From Bryobacterales bacterium (GTDB lineage Bacteria > Acidobacteriota > Terriglobia > Bryobacterales > Bryobacteraceae): a DNA stretch of 14,510 nt. The first letter of the stretch is position 1. The number at the start of each line of letters is the position of its first letter. Of the stretch, positions 6,494-13,240 are shown in pieces. The stretch is taken from NCBI GenBank assembly GCA_003142355.1, contig PLMF01000116.1, positions 6,890-21,399 of the forward strand, given 5' to 3'. The notes under the pieces were generated by a model. The model was not told where the DNA came from and ran no database searches. It was given only the letters and a program-made list of their open reading frames with translations. Made by a program: the position numbers and the translations under genes.

Positions 6494-6751
6494 ATGCCGA
6501 TCAGCATTAAGAACGACCAAACCGAGATGCTTGCCCGCAAGCTGGCGGAACTCACGGGGGAAACGCTGACCGAAGCCGTTCGTGCCGCGGTGGCCGAGAG
6601 GTACGACCGGCTCCGCCGCGCCCGGTCGGGACGTTCCCTGGCCGGCGAACTGAATGCCATCGCGTTGCGCTGCGCGAAACGGCCAGTCATATCGCCACTC
6701 AGCGCCGATGAGATTCTGGGTTACGACGAATCGGGAGTGCCGGCGCGATGA
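6494..6751 (+). CDS. vapB: VapB-type antitoxin (PSK/Rv0623-like)
   Basis: 85-residue antitoxin of a VapBC pair. Residues 1-36 (MPISIKNDQTEMLARKLAEL...TEAVRAAVAERY) form the ribbon-helix-helix-like DNA-binding part of the PSK/Rv0623-like family, and the C-terminal SADEILGYDESGVP is the family's usual toxin-wrapping tail. An upstream in-frame ATG at 6476 would add six residues, but it lies inside the palindromic operator and almost on the predicted transcription start; the ATG at 6494 has AAAGG 9 nt before it and gives the usual MxxxIKN start, so I chose it. The stop overlaps the vapC start as ATGA, which indicates translational coupling. Regulation is probably by VapB and VapBC binding to the operator at 6452-6489. 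Confidence 0.92.
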   Translation: MPISIKNDQTEMLARKLAELTGETLTEAVRAAVAERYDRLRRARSGRSLAGELNAIALRCAKRPVISPLSADEILGYDESGVPAR

Positions 6752-7140
6752 CGCTGGACACCTCCGCGGTCCTTGCCATACTCCAGGATGAAGCTGAGAG
6801 GACCGAGTTCGTGTCGCTCATCGAGCAATCGTCCCGCCGTCTGATCTCGGCGGTTTCCGTGCTCGAAGCGGCCATGGTTTTGGAAGGGCGAAAGGGTGAC
6901 GACGCCGGCTCCGACCTGGACCTGTTCCTGCAAAGGGCGTCGATTGAGACCGTGGCTTTCGATCAAGAACAACTCCTGGTGGCTCGTACGGCCTTCCGGC
7001 GTTTTGGAAAGGGCCGTCACGCCGCAGGACTTAACTTTGGAGACTGCGCATCGTATGCGCTTGCGCAGTGGTCCGGCGAACCTTTGTTGTTCAAGGGGAG
7101 CGATTTTTCGGCAACCGACGTGCCCCGCGTAAGGGAGTAA
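6748..7140 (+). CDS. vapC: VapC PIN-domain ribonuclease toxin
   Basis: 130-residue PIN toxin of the VapBC module; such toxins cleave specific RNAs such as tRNA or rRNA and are held inactive by VapB. The acidic quartet is intact: Asp4 (MTLDTSAVLAIL), Glu40 (ISAVSVLEAAMVLE), Asp99 (NFGDCASYALA) and Asp119 (LFKGSDF). Length is standard and there is no sign of damage, so unlike the neighbouring hepT this toxin should be active. Its ATG overlaps the vapB stop. It is convergent with the DUF1684 gene; only 24 bp separate the two stops and I see no obvious terminator there. Confidence 0.95.
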   Translation: MTLDTSAVLAILQDEAERTEFVSLIEQSSRRLISAVSVLEAAMVLEGRKGDDAGSDLDLFLQRASIETVAFDQEQLLVARTAFRRFGKGRHAAGLNFGDCASYALAQWSGEPLLFKGSDFSATDVPRVRE

Positions 7141-7164
7141 CGCGCGCGGCTTCGGGAGCGGTAA

Positions 7165-7983
7165 CTAATGCCCGAAATTCTTTTCCCCCGCTTCGATCCG
7201 CACCGCCAGCCGGTTCTCCTGCGGCGGCAGGGGGCAGGTGGCGTAGGGCGTGAACGCACAGGGAGGGTTGTAGGCCTTGTTGAAGTCCAACACCACCTGG
7301 TTGCCGCGCGGCAGTTCCGCATCCAGGAACCGGCCTGCGCCGTAGGTCTCTTTCCCGCTGGTCTGGTCGCGAAAGATGAAGAACAGGCTGGTGGCGGGCG
7401 CTTCGAAAACCGGATACAGGCGCAGTTCCTGGCCGTGCAGGCGGAACACGACGTACCCGGGGCTGGCCATCGGCTCGGTCTGGCCCAACACGTTGGCGAT
7501 GGGGATTCTCCGCGGCTCGGCGACGAACCTGGCGGCGACGCGGTACTCTTCGCTCGCGGGGAAATAGTCGAGACCGTGGAAATCGCGGCGTTGCTGGCTG
7601 GCCGGGTCCCTCATCCGGATGCCGAGTTTAGGGCCGCGGCGGATCGCAATTAGGCTCAGCCGTCCCACGGTGACCGTGTCCGCGGAATCGGGCGCAAGCG
7701 GGCGCATGTGTCCGTCGATGGTGGCGGTCACTTTGCCGTTGCGCAGCTCGAATGCGCCGGCATGGGCGGGGCCATCGGGGAGCACGATGTCGTTGGAGGC
7801 ATCCTTGCCGAAACGGTTCGAGCCGTCGCGCAACCAAAACAATCCGGCGACCGTGAGCCAGCTTCCGTCCTGGCGCAACTCCGCCTCGCGCGCGCGCCGC
7901 CACTGGGAAATTTCGGCCTGGTACGTGGAGGCCGCGAAAAGCGCGGCGCCGGCCAGCAGCGCGAGGGGCATTTTCCAAGCCAT
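7165..7983 (-). CDS. DUF1684 family secreted or lipid-anchor-like protein
   Basis: 272-residue DUF1684 protein. Residues 1-20 (MAWKMPLALLAGAALFAAST) form a signal peptide or anchor without a lipobox Cys, so the bulk is probably outside the cytoplasm. Family blocks seen in order: WRRAREAELRQDGSWLTVAGLFWL (28-51), FGKDASNDIVLP (58-69), YFPASEEYRVAARF (140-153), LFFIFRDQTSGKETYGAGRFL (200-220), and LDFNKAYNPPCAF...CPLPPQENRL (232-259). The last two are the most conserved parts of the family. No enzymatic role is established. Its ATG overlaps the zapA stop by one base (TGATG), so it is translationally coupled as the last gene of the rpmI operon. Confidence 0.93.
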   Translation of the reverse strand: MAWKMPLALLAGAALFAASTYQAEISQWRRAREAELRQDGSWLTVAGLFWLRDGSNRFGKDASNDIVLPDGPAHAGAFELRNGKVTATIDGHMRPLAPDSADTVTVGRLSLIAIRRGPKLGIRMRDPASQQRRDFHGLDYFPASEEYRVAARFVAEPRRIPIANVLGQTEPMASPGYVVFRLHGQELRLYPVFEAPATSLFFIFRDQTSGKETYGAGRFLDAELPRGNQVVLDFNKAYNPPCAFTPYATCPLPPQENRLAVRIEAGEKNFGH

Positions 7984-8297
7984 CAGGGTTCTCCGGCCGA
8001 AGCGATCAACTGCTCGAGCATGCCGGCGAATTCCACGGACTTGCTGTCCACCCGGTGCTTCAGCCGGTCCAGGTCGCGCTCGAGCGTGCGCAGTTTGTCG
8101 GCCAGGTGCAGGCAGGCCAGCACGGCGATGCGCGTAGAATCGGCGCTAGGAGCTTTGGCGGCGATGGAAAGCATCAGATCGTTGACGCTGGCCGCTACTT
8201 CCTCGACTTCGCGGGGATCGCCCGCCGCCAGCAGCGTATACGGCCGGCTGAGGATGGTCACGCGAACGGGCTGTCTCTCGGGAGTGCTGCTTTCCAT
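7983..8297 (-). CDS. zapA: Cell division protein ZapA
   Basis: 104-residue FtsZ-ring-associated protein. The N-terminal beta part VRVTILSRPYTLLAAGDPREVEEVAASVNDLM and the following long helix (ADSTRIAVLACLHLADKLRTLERDLDRLKHRVDSKSVEF) are the typical ZapA layout; family members bundle FtsZ filaments at midcell. The ATG at 8297 has GGAGGT 4-5 nt upstream. It lies 23 bp after the zapB gene and overlaps the DUF1684 start, so it belongs to the operon. Length matches the family. Confidence 0.9.
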   Translation of the reverse strand: MESSTPERQPVRVTILSRPYTLLAAGDPREVEEVAASVNDLMLSIAAKAPSADSTRIAVLACLHLADKLRTLERDLDRLKHRVDSKSVEFAGMLEQLIASAGEP

Positions 8298-8320
8298 CCG
8301 GACCTCCGGAAGGCGGTGCG

Positions 8321-8563
8321 CTAACCAGCGCTCAGTTGATCGATCTGCCCCAGCAGTTTTTCAACCCGGGCGCGGACCTGTTTCCGCTCCGTCTGGAGCG
8401 TCTTCATTTCGGCGGCGAGGCGCGCCGCCTCGGCCTTGGCGCTGGCGGCTTCCGCGACCGCAGCCTCTCTTTCCCGGCGCAACCGCGCCACGAGTTGGAT
8501 GGCCTGCTGGATCCGTTCTTCCAGACTGGCGAGGGAATCGGTCTCGCTTTCGACGGGGCTCAT
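8321..8563 (-). CDS. zapB: ZapB-like coiled-coil cell division protein
   Basis: 80-residue protein that is almost entirely one coiled coil: LASLEERIQQAIQLVARLRREREAAV then heptads rich in Ala, Glu, Leu, Arg up to QIDQLSAG. The size and its position immediately before zapA point to ZapB, the FtsZ-ring scaffold partner of ZapA; by sequence alone a coiled coil is not specific, so the name rests on context. Longer starts further upstream would overlap rplT, so I took the ATG at 8563-8561, which lies 7 bp after the rplT stop and has GAGG just upstream. Confidence 0.75.
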   Translation of the reverse strand: MSPVESETDSLASLEERIQQAIQLVARLRREREAAVAEAASAKAEAARLAAEMKTLQTERKQVRARVEKLLGQIDQLSAG

Positions 8564-8570
8564 ACCTGCC

Positions 8571-8933
8571 TCACGCTTTTTCGAGGGCAGCTTTGGCCGT
8601 CCCCACCAACTGGCGGAACAGGGCGTCGTCATGCAGGGCGACATCCGCCAGCGACTTGCGGTTGAGGTCCAGCCCGGCGGCCTTCAGCCCGTGCACAAAC
8701 TGGCTGTAGGATATGCCGGCCTCGCGGCACGCCGCATTGATGCGGACGATCCACAGCGCGCGGAAGTCGCGCTTCTTGTTCTTGCGGCCGACGTAGGCGA
8801 ACCTGAGCCCGCGCTCCACGGCCTCCTGCGCCGCGCGATAGAGCTTGCTCTTGGTGAGAAAGTAACCGGAAGCCTGTTTGAGCACCTTCTTGCGGGACGC
8901 CCGGCGGTGGGTTCCTCGTTTGACTCTGGGCAC
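8571..8933 (-). CDS. rplT: 50S ribosomal protein L20
   Basis: 120-residue bL20. The N-terminal [24 protein letters not shown] and central [23 protein letters not shown] are unmistakable; the C-terminal part [24 protein letters not shown] is intact. It binds 23S rRNA early in large-subunit assembly, and in several bacteria L20 also represses its own operon by binding the leader RNA. It starts with GTG (8933-8931) with AAGGAG 7 nt upstream. It lies downstream of rpmI, the normal order, but infC, which usually heads this operon, is not present. Confidence 0.98.
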   Translation of the reverse strand: MPRVKRGTHRRASRKKVLKQASGYFLTKSKLYRAAQEAVERGLRFAYVGRKNKKRDFRALWIVRINAACREAGISYSQFVHGLKAAGLDLNRKSLADVALHDDALFRQLVGTAKAALEKA

Positions 8934-9017
8934 GTTTGATCTCCTTTCAGTGGTTCGAATCGATTGGCGGATCGGGCACGTGCCACGCGCTCCGTCCGCG
9001 CAAATCGCATGATCCCT

Positions 9018-9212
9018 TTAATAGGGGAGCATGCGTTTCAGGGCGGGCTGATTGGTTGGATCGGCCAGCACCCTCTGATGCAGCTTCTTCTTACGCTTAT
9101 GCGGTTTCGAGGTCAAGATATGCCGAGCAAAGGCGTGACTGCGCATCACTTTGCCCGTGCCGGTCTTCTTGAACCGCTTAGCCGCACCTTTATGGGTCTT
9201 GAGTTTCGGCAT
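9018..9212 (-). CDS. rpmI: 50S ribosomal protein L35
   Basis: 64-residue bL35 ([20 protein letters not shown]..., then [22 protein letters not shown] and a C-terminal LKRMLPY). Length and motifs are standard. The ATG at 9212-9210 was chosen over a longer frame because [10 protein letters not shown] is the universal L35 start, and CAGGGA precedes it. It is the first gene after the promoter at 9253-9261, followed after 84 bp by rplT. The initiation-factor-3 gene normally directly upstream is missing; an insertion sequence lies there instead. Confidence 0.98.
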   Translation of the reverse strand: MPKLKTHKGAAKRFKKTGTGKVMRSHAFARHILTSKPHKRKKKLHQRVLADPTNQPALKRMLPY

Positions 9213-9252
9213 AGAAATTCCCTGGATCTGTTGCAACAGGTGAGACTTAAGA

Positions 9253-9261
9253 ATTATAGCA
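9253..9261 (-). promoter_or_regulatory. Extended -10 promoter of the rpmI operon
   Basis: On the minus strand this reads TGCTATAAT, a perfect extended -10 (TGn-TATAAT). The hexamer 17 bp upstream, TCCGCC, is not a -35 match, which fits an extended -10 promoter. Transcription would begin near 9246 and leave a leader of about 34 nt before the rpmI ATG. Confidence 0.75.
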
Positions 9262-9281
9262 TAGTGGAGCGGGACGGCGGA

Positions 9282-9297
9282 CGGCGCTGAAGCCGGC
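9282..9297 (+). repeat. Target site duplication, left copy
   Basis: CGGCGCTGAAGCCGGC is repeated exactly at 11045-11060 on the other side of the insertion sequence. A 16-bp duplication falls in the 15-18 bp class described for one group of IS1202-like elements (from memory). Confidence 0.85.
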
Positions 9298-9390
9298 TGT
9301 CGCGGCAAAGTGATAATGTCCTATTTGGGCAAAGTAGAAATGTCCTATTGACAGGGTCCAGCCTGGAGGGTGGACCAAGGACAATTACTG

Positions 9391-10701
9391 ATGACCCAAG
9401 CCGAGCGAGACCGGCTGGTGGCCTTGAAGAAGGCCAAGAAGAAACTGATCACGCAGAAGCAGGCAGCCGAGGAGATCGGCGTCACGGAGCGGCAGGTGCG
9501 GCGGCTCCTGCGCAAGCTGCGGCGAAAAGGGGACCGGGCGGTAATCCACGAGTTGCGTGGCCGAGCGTCGAATCGGAAGCTGCCGGCCGAGATGGAACAG
9601 CGAGCGATCACGGTCCTCTCCGACCCGCTGTACCGGGGATTCGGGCCGACGCTGGCGGCAGAATACCTGGACAAACAGCAGCAGATTGCGGTGAGCAAGG
9701 AGACACTGCGGCAATGGATGGTCCAGGCGGGACTGTGGAGAGCCAGCCGTCGCCGGGTGGTGGAGGTGCACCAATGGCGGCCGCGGCGGAGCCGCTGCGG
9801 CGAGTTGGTGCAGTGGGACACCAGCACCCACGACTGGCTGGAGGGCCGTGGGGAGCAGATCTATCTGATTTCGATGATCGACGATGCCACCAGTCGGCTG
9901 TTCGCGCGGTTTGTGCATCACGATACCAGCGAAGAGAACATGCGCCTGCTGTGGGCGTATCTGGAGCGGTTCGGCCGGCCGCTGGCGTTTTACACGGATA
10001 AGGCGGGTATGTTCCAGGTGGCGGTCAAGACCAAACGGCAGGAGCAGCGCGAAGACCGAGACCGGCCTCAGATGCCGCCAACGCAGATCGAACGGGCCTT
10101 GAGCGAACTGCATGTGGTCTGGATTCCGGCACACTCGCCGCAGGCCAAGGGGCGCGTCGAGCGCCAGTTTTTGACGGCACAGGACCGCCTGGTGAAAGGG
10201 ATGCGTGTGGCCGGGGCGCGCACGATCAAGGAGGCCAATGCGTACCTGGAGGAAGAGTATTTACCCTGGTGGAACGGGACCTTGACGGTGGAGCCGGCCC
10301 ATGCCGCGGACGCCCATCGGCCTCTGGGCAAAGAGCACGATCTGGAGGCGATCCTGAGCCACGTCGAACAGCGGCAGGTGAGCAATGACTACACCGTGCG
10401 GTATAGCGGAAAGGTCTATCAGATCGACCGCCGGGACATTCGGGTAGGAATGCGCAAGGCCTGGGTACGGGTCGAGGATCGCTTGGATGGGAGTATCGCC
10501 GTGCGGTTCCACGATGGGTATGTGCGCGTGCGCCGCTGCGCGCCGCCAGTGCGCGAATTGGCCCTGCTCCAAACGGTCGCCGCTGGACAGCCGCGTTCCG
10601 CCCAGATCACCAAGCGCAAAAGTGATTGGATGAAGAATTTCTCTATCCGGTCTGGCCCCTCTGTGCGCCAGACCATCGAGGTGTCCAATGCTCGCAGTTG
10701 A
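9391..10701 (+). CDS. ISNCY/IS1202-like DDE transposase
   Basis: 436-residue transposase. An N-terminal helix-turn-helix (TQKQAAEEIGVTERQVRRLLRK, about 21-42) is followed by an rve-type catalytic core with Asp143 (QWDTSTHDWLEG), Asp203 (FYTDKAGMF) and Glu257 (SPQAKGRVERQF), the expected DDE triad, and a C-terminal beta-rich domain (VSNDYTVRYSGKVYQI near 330-346) as in IS1202-type elements. The ATG at 9391 has AAGGA 9 nt upstream and gives the MTQAERDRL start I associate with the family; a GTG at 9370 in frame is an alternative that would add 7 residues. It is complete, with no frameshift. It lies antisense to the flanking chromosomal genes on both sides. Confidence 0.93.
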   Translation: MTQAERDRLVALKKAKKKLITQKQAAEEIGVTERQVRRLLRKLRRKGDRAVIHELRGRASNRKLPAEMEQRAITVLSDPLYRGFGPTLAAEYLDKQQQIAVSKETLRQWMVQAGLWRASRRRVVEVHQWRPRRSRCGELVQWDTSTHDWLEGRGEQIYLISMIDDATSRLFARFVHHDTSEENMRLLWAYLERFGRPLAFYTDKAGMFQVAVKTKRQEQREDRDRPQMPPTQIERALSELHVVWIPAHSPQAKGRVERQFLTAQDRLVKGMRVAGARTIKEANAYLEEEYLPWWNGTLTVEPAHAADAHRPLGKEHDLEAILSHVEQRQVSNDYTVRYSGKVYQIDRRDIRVGMRKAWVRVEDRLDGSIAVRFHDGYVRVRRCAPPVRELALLQTVAAGQPRSAQITKRKSDWMKNFSIRSGPSVRQTIEVSNARS

Positions 10702-11044
10702 GCACAGCCACCGCGACGAAAGGCAAAAGGAACGCCGGGCAAAACCGGCCCGGCGATCTTCGCGCTTGATTTATCCGAAGACCGCTGCTCGAAGGCTTCA
10801 CCAAAGCAGATCTGCCCACAAAAACCAAAACCCCCAGAACGGGCATCTTATGGCCCGGTTTGACTGGGGGTCTGGCGCCGTCTGCTTCGGAGCCAGCCCC
10901 GTCGCAGCGGTCTTCGGATCTGCCCCAGGGAGTGCCACTCCCCCGGAACATCGAATCTACTTTAACCCCACTCCTACGGCCGCCCTCTTAAAACAGGACA
11001 TTTCTACTTTGCTGGGAATAGGACATTTCTACTTTGCCTTGACA
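10702..11044. other. Non-coding tail of the IS with nested hairpin
   Basis: 343 bp follow the transposase stop inside the IS. Most of it can fold on itself: CCGAAGACCGCTGC (10775-10788) pairs perfectly with GCAGCGGTCTTCGG (10904-10917); inside this, GGCT...CCAAAGCAGA (10794-10810) pairs with TCTGCTTCGGAGCC (10881-10894) with a 3-base bulge and one mismatch; innermost, CCCCCAG..CGGGC pairs with GCCCG..CTGGGGG (10831-10870). The rest holds the right-end transposase repeats. No credible ORF is present. Confidence 0.7.
10820..10870 (-). terminator. Rho-independent terminator, minus strand, inside the IS
   Basis: On the minus strand the stem CCCCCAG / CTGGGGG, with an internal loop and a second CGGGC / GCCCG stem around a CATAAGAT loop, is followed directly by TTTTGGTTTTT. 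That is a strong intrinsic terminator for transcription arriving from iscS-hicB. On the plus strand the same hairpin has A-runs before it and no T-run after it, so it would not terminate transposase transcription. Confidence 0.7.
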
Positions 11045-11060
11045 CGGCGCTGAAGCCGGC
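11045..11060 (+). repeat. Target site duplication, right copy
   Basis: Exact copy of 9282-9297. Together they mark a pre-insertion site about 14 bp past the end of the hicB-like gene and just upstream of the rpmI promoter. The site itself has a small CGGC...GCCG dyad. Confidence 0.85.
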
Positions 11061-11074
11061 ATTCGAAAGCGCCG

Positions 11075-11326
11075 CTATGAGGGCGGGGCCGGTGACACGC
11101 GGTCTCCGGCTCGTGCGGCGATGGTAATGCGTCGGATGCCCACGAACTCAAGACTCTGTTCGGGCGCACCCTCTACTTCGAGGCACAATTCAATCGCTTC
11201 GCGAATGCGTTCGGTGACCTCATCCAGCGACCGCGCCTGGGTATGACAGCCGGGGAGCTGCGGGACTGAGGCGACATAATAGTCTTCCTCATCGCGCTCA
11301 ATGACGACATCGAACTGGCGCTGCAA
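11075..11326 (-). CDS. hicB: HicB-like antitoxin family protein, orphan
   Basis: 83-residue protein with the HicB/UPF0150 core: FDVVIERDEEDYYVASVPQLPGCHTQARSLDEVTERIREAIELCLEVEG, the partial RNase-H-like fold that in HicB binds the HicA toxin. A short basic tail follows and there is no DNA-binding extension, as in the short HicB class. The frame has no ATG; the start is TTG at 11326 with GAGGA 7-8 nt upstream. No hicA-like gene (small double-stranded-RNA-binding fold) lies on either side: 45 bp upstream is iscS and 14 bp downstream is the target duplication of the IS. It may be a solitary member acting on a partner elsewhere, or may have lost it. Confidence 0.85.
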   Translation of the reverse strand: MQRQFDVVIERDEEDYYVASVPQLPGCHTQARSLDEVTERIREAIELCLEVEGAPEQSLEFVGIRRITIAARAGDRVSPAPPS

Positions 11327-11371
11327 CAGAGTGTCCTCGACTTCTACTGTAGACCGCTTGCGATTCGCCGA

Positions 11372-12556
11372 TCAACGCACGTTTCGGGCACCGCCCTCAA
11401 CAGGCGAAAGCGCGCGCAGTTTGCGCACCGCCTCGATCACCCGCCGGGCCACGTAATCCACTTCTTCGGCGGTGTTGAAACGGCCCAGGCCAAAGCGCAG
11501 GGAGGAATGCGAGAGATCGTCGCCCACGCCCAGCGCCTTCAGCACATAGCTGGGTTCCACGGTGGCGGAGGTGCAAGCCGAACCGGTGGAAAGCGCCACG
11601 TCGGGGAGGCTCATGAGCAGCGAGTCGCCGGTGACGCCCGCAAAGCTCATGTTCAGGTTGCCGGGCAGCCGGTGGTCCATCCCGCCGTTCACATATACGC
11701 GGTCCAGTCCGGCTTCGATCCCGGTCTTGAGCCGGTCGCGCAGGGCGGCCAGTCGCGCGGCTTCTTCCGCCATCTCGCGCGCGCAAATGGCGCACGCCTC
11801 GCCGAAACCCACGATGCCAGGCACGTTCAGCGTGCCGGAACGCATTCCGAACTCGTGTCCTCCACCGTCCATCTGGGCCGCCAATTCGACCCGCGGGTTC
11901 CGCCGGCGCACGTAGAGCGCGCCGATGCCCTTGGGGCCGTACATCTTGTGCGCGCTTACGGACATGAGGTCGATGTGGTCGTCATCCACGCGGATGGGTA
12001 CCTTGCCGAAGGCCTGGGCCGCATCGCAGTGGAACAGGACGCCTTTTTCGCGGCAGATGGCGCCGATTTCGCGCACCGGCTGAATCACTCCGATCTCGTT
12101 ATTGGCGAGCATCACGCTTACCAGCACGGTCTCGGGGAGTATGGCGTCCCGCAGCCGGCCGAGCGAGAGCAGCCCGTCGCGCCGCGGCGGCAGCACGGTC
12201 AGGCGGCAGCCTTGCCGCTCGAGCCGCCGGGCCACGTCGAGCACCGCTTTGTGCTCGGTGGCCATAGTCACCACGTGGTTTCCCTTGGAGCGGTAGGCCT
12301 CCATGGCTCCTTTGAGCGCCAGATTATCGGATTCGGTAGCGCCGCTGGTGAAGACCATCTCGCGCGGCGCCGCGCCGGCCAGATCCGCGACCCGCTTGCG
12401 GGCGAGTTCCACGGCGGTTTCCGCTTCCCAGCCGAAGCTGTGGCTGCGGCTGGCCGCATTGCCGAATTTAGGCCCGAAAAACGGCAGCATGGCTTCGAGC
12501 ACGCGGGCGTCCACCGGAGTGGTGGCGTGATGATCCAGGTAGACCGGCTTCTGCAT
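11372..12556 (-). CDS. iscS: Cysteine desulfurase, IscS/NifS family
   Basis: 394-residue PLP enzyme that takes sulfur from cysteine to give alanine and a protein persulfide for Fe-S cluster and thio-cofactor synthesis. The sequence shows [11 protein letters not shown] at the N-terminus, [14 protein letters not shown] (about 70-83), ATEHKAVLD with His102, [20 protein letters not shown] with Asp178 and Gln181, the PLP lysine Lys204 in [36 protein letters not shown], and the catalytic Cys328 in [21 protein letters not shown], followed by the [10 protein letters not shown] helix start. The catalytic loop is of the long IscS type. No IscU or IscR gene is next to it. Downstream it is followed by the hicB-like gene, and transcription running on would meet the terminator in the IS. 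It is divergent from the gene at 12698 across 141 bp. Confidence 0.96.
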   Translation of the reverse strand: MQKPVYLDHHATTPVDARVLEAMLPFFGPKFGNAASRSHSFGWEAETAVELARKRVADLAGAAPREMVFTSGATESDNLALKGAMEAYRSKGNHVVTMATEHKAVLDVARRLERQGCRLTVLPPRRDGLLSLGRLRDAILPETVLVSVMLANNEIGVIQPVREIGAICREKGVLFHCDAAQAFGKVPIRVDDDHIDLMSVSAHKMYGPKGIGALYVRRRNPRVELAAQMDGGGHEFGMRSGTLNVPGIVGFGEACAICAREMAEEAARLAALRDRLKTGIEAGLDRVYVNGGMDHRLPGNLNMSFAGVTGDSLLMSLPDVALSTGSACTSATVEPSYVLKALGVGDDLSHSSLRFGLGRFNTAEEVDYVARRVIEAVRKLRALSPVEGGARNVR

Positions 12557-12615
12557 GGCAGTCTCGCGGGAATCCCTCTCGTTCCATTGTGACGCCGCAG
12601 CCGGCAGGCATCAAG

Positions 12616-12643
12616 CTTCGGGTTGCCTAGGAAGAACCCGGAG
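12616..12643. promoter_or_regulatory. Inverted repeat in the divergent iscS spacer
   Basis: CTTCGGGTT (12616-12624) pairs with AACCCGGAG (12635-12643) across a 10-bp loop, with one wobble. It lies between the divergent iscS and 12698 genes, and is a candidate operator. No regulator gene is nearby. Confidence 0.35.
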
Positions 12644-12668
12644 CTCGTAACGACGCTGCCAATCCGAG

Positions 12669-12674
12669 TATAAT
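12669..12674 (+). promoter_or_regulatory. Possible -10 box (TATAAT) for the gene at 12698
   Basis: A perfect TATAAT 23 bp upstream of the ATG at 12698, without a recognisable -35 at 17 bp. If used, it would give a leader of roughly 15 nt. The minus strand of the same spot reads ATTATACT, so it might also serve iscS. Confidence 0.4.
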
Positions 12675-12697
12675 GTGAGGCTAGTTCTGGTGCCTGG

Positions 12698-13240
12698 ATG
12701 GCTCGCCGATTGCGCGCTCTCGTTACCGCTGGCAGGCTGATGCTGCTGATCTCGGAGATCTTGCTGCTGACAGCGGCATTTGTTCTGGCCACCTATTTCG
12801 AGCTGAAGGTCGATCCTACCGCTTTTCTGCTTTATGACGGCGGGTTGGCGCGGATTTCTCTGTTCCTGCTGTGCCTCTTGACGGGAATGTACTTCCGCGG
12901 CCTGTATGCCGATATTCGCGTGAAGTCGCGGGTGGCGCTGCTGCAAGATCTCTGCCTGGTGTTCGGAATCGCCATTCTGATTCAGGGCCTGGCCGGCCCC
13001 TTTGCCCCCGGCCTGCGACTGCCCCTGCCGGTCCTGACCTTGGGTGGCGGCTTGGCCCTGGCGGCGATCTTCGCGTGGCGAATTCTCCTTACCGCCCTGG
13101 CGCGGCGGACGGCCAGCCAACCTGGTTCTGGCGGGGATCGGAGTCAGCCTCTCGTCTCCAGTGCTCCGGCTCCCGGCCCTGGCGATGAGGCTGTCCTCGT
13201 CCGGCCCGGTGTGGTGCCGACCGATTCGGATCGGGCTTGA
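12698..13240 (+). pseudogene. Truncated polyprenyl glycosylphosphotransferase-like gene (membrane part only)
   Basis: 180-residue frame. It has four hydrophobic segments at about 9-32, 50-66, 82-103 and 107-132 with the FLLYDGGLARISLFLLCLLTGMYFRGLY pattern and a basic RILLTALARR exit. This is the usual N-terminal membrane region of exopolysaccharide sugar transferases of the WcaJ/PssE-like class. In those proteins a nucleotide-binding fold and then a catalytic glycosylphosphotransferase domain follow, together over 450 residues. Here the sequence after about residue 137 becomes low-complexity and Pro/Gly/Ser rich, ends at 13240, and clpS begins 90 bp later. No catalytic domain can be read in any frame. 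So either the gene was cut down by a deletion joining it to the clpS side, or it is a small stand-alone membrane protein. The former is more likely. Confidence 0.55.

Larger units (their letters stand above)
9298..11044 (+). mobile_element. Complete ISNCY/IS1202-like insertion sequence, 1747 bp
   Basis: Both ends begin TGTC and carry imperfect terminal inverted repeats. Each end has two copies of a 21-bp motif, GCAAAGTAGAAATGTCCTAT plus T: left end 9305-9325 (with GTGATAATG variant) and 9329-9349; right end, inverted, 11017-11037 and 10992-11012. The spacing is 24-25 bp, as expected for outer and inner transposase-binding sites. The element is bounded by a 16-bp direct repeat and contains one full-length transposase gene plus a 343-bp non-coding tail. 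With intact ends, an exact target duplication and an uninterrupted transposase it looks recently inserted and probably active. Confidence 0.88.

Noticed and set aside
8521..8540. Extra copy of the dispersed repeat core (CCAGACTGG)
   Set aside because: Only nine bases match, and it lies inside the zapB coding sequence without the GTTnGAAAC head.
9385..10134. 249-residue minus-strand frame opposite the transposase
   Set aside because: Antisense to an intact DDE transposase with a complete catalytic triad; no motif of its own.
11507..12592. 361-residue plus-strand frame opposite iscS
   Set aside because: Antisense shadow of a fully conserved cysteine desulfurase; the His/Gly/Ala-rich content is typical of such frames in GC-rich DNA.
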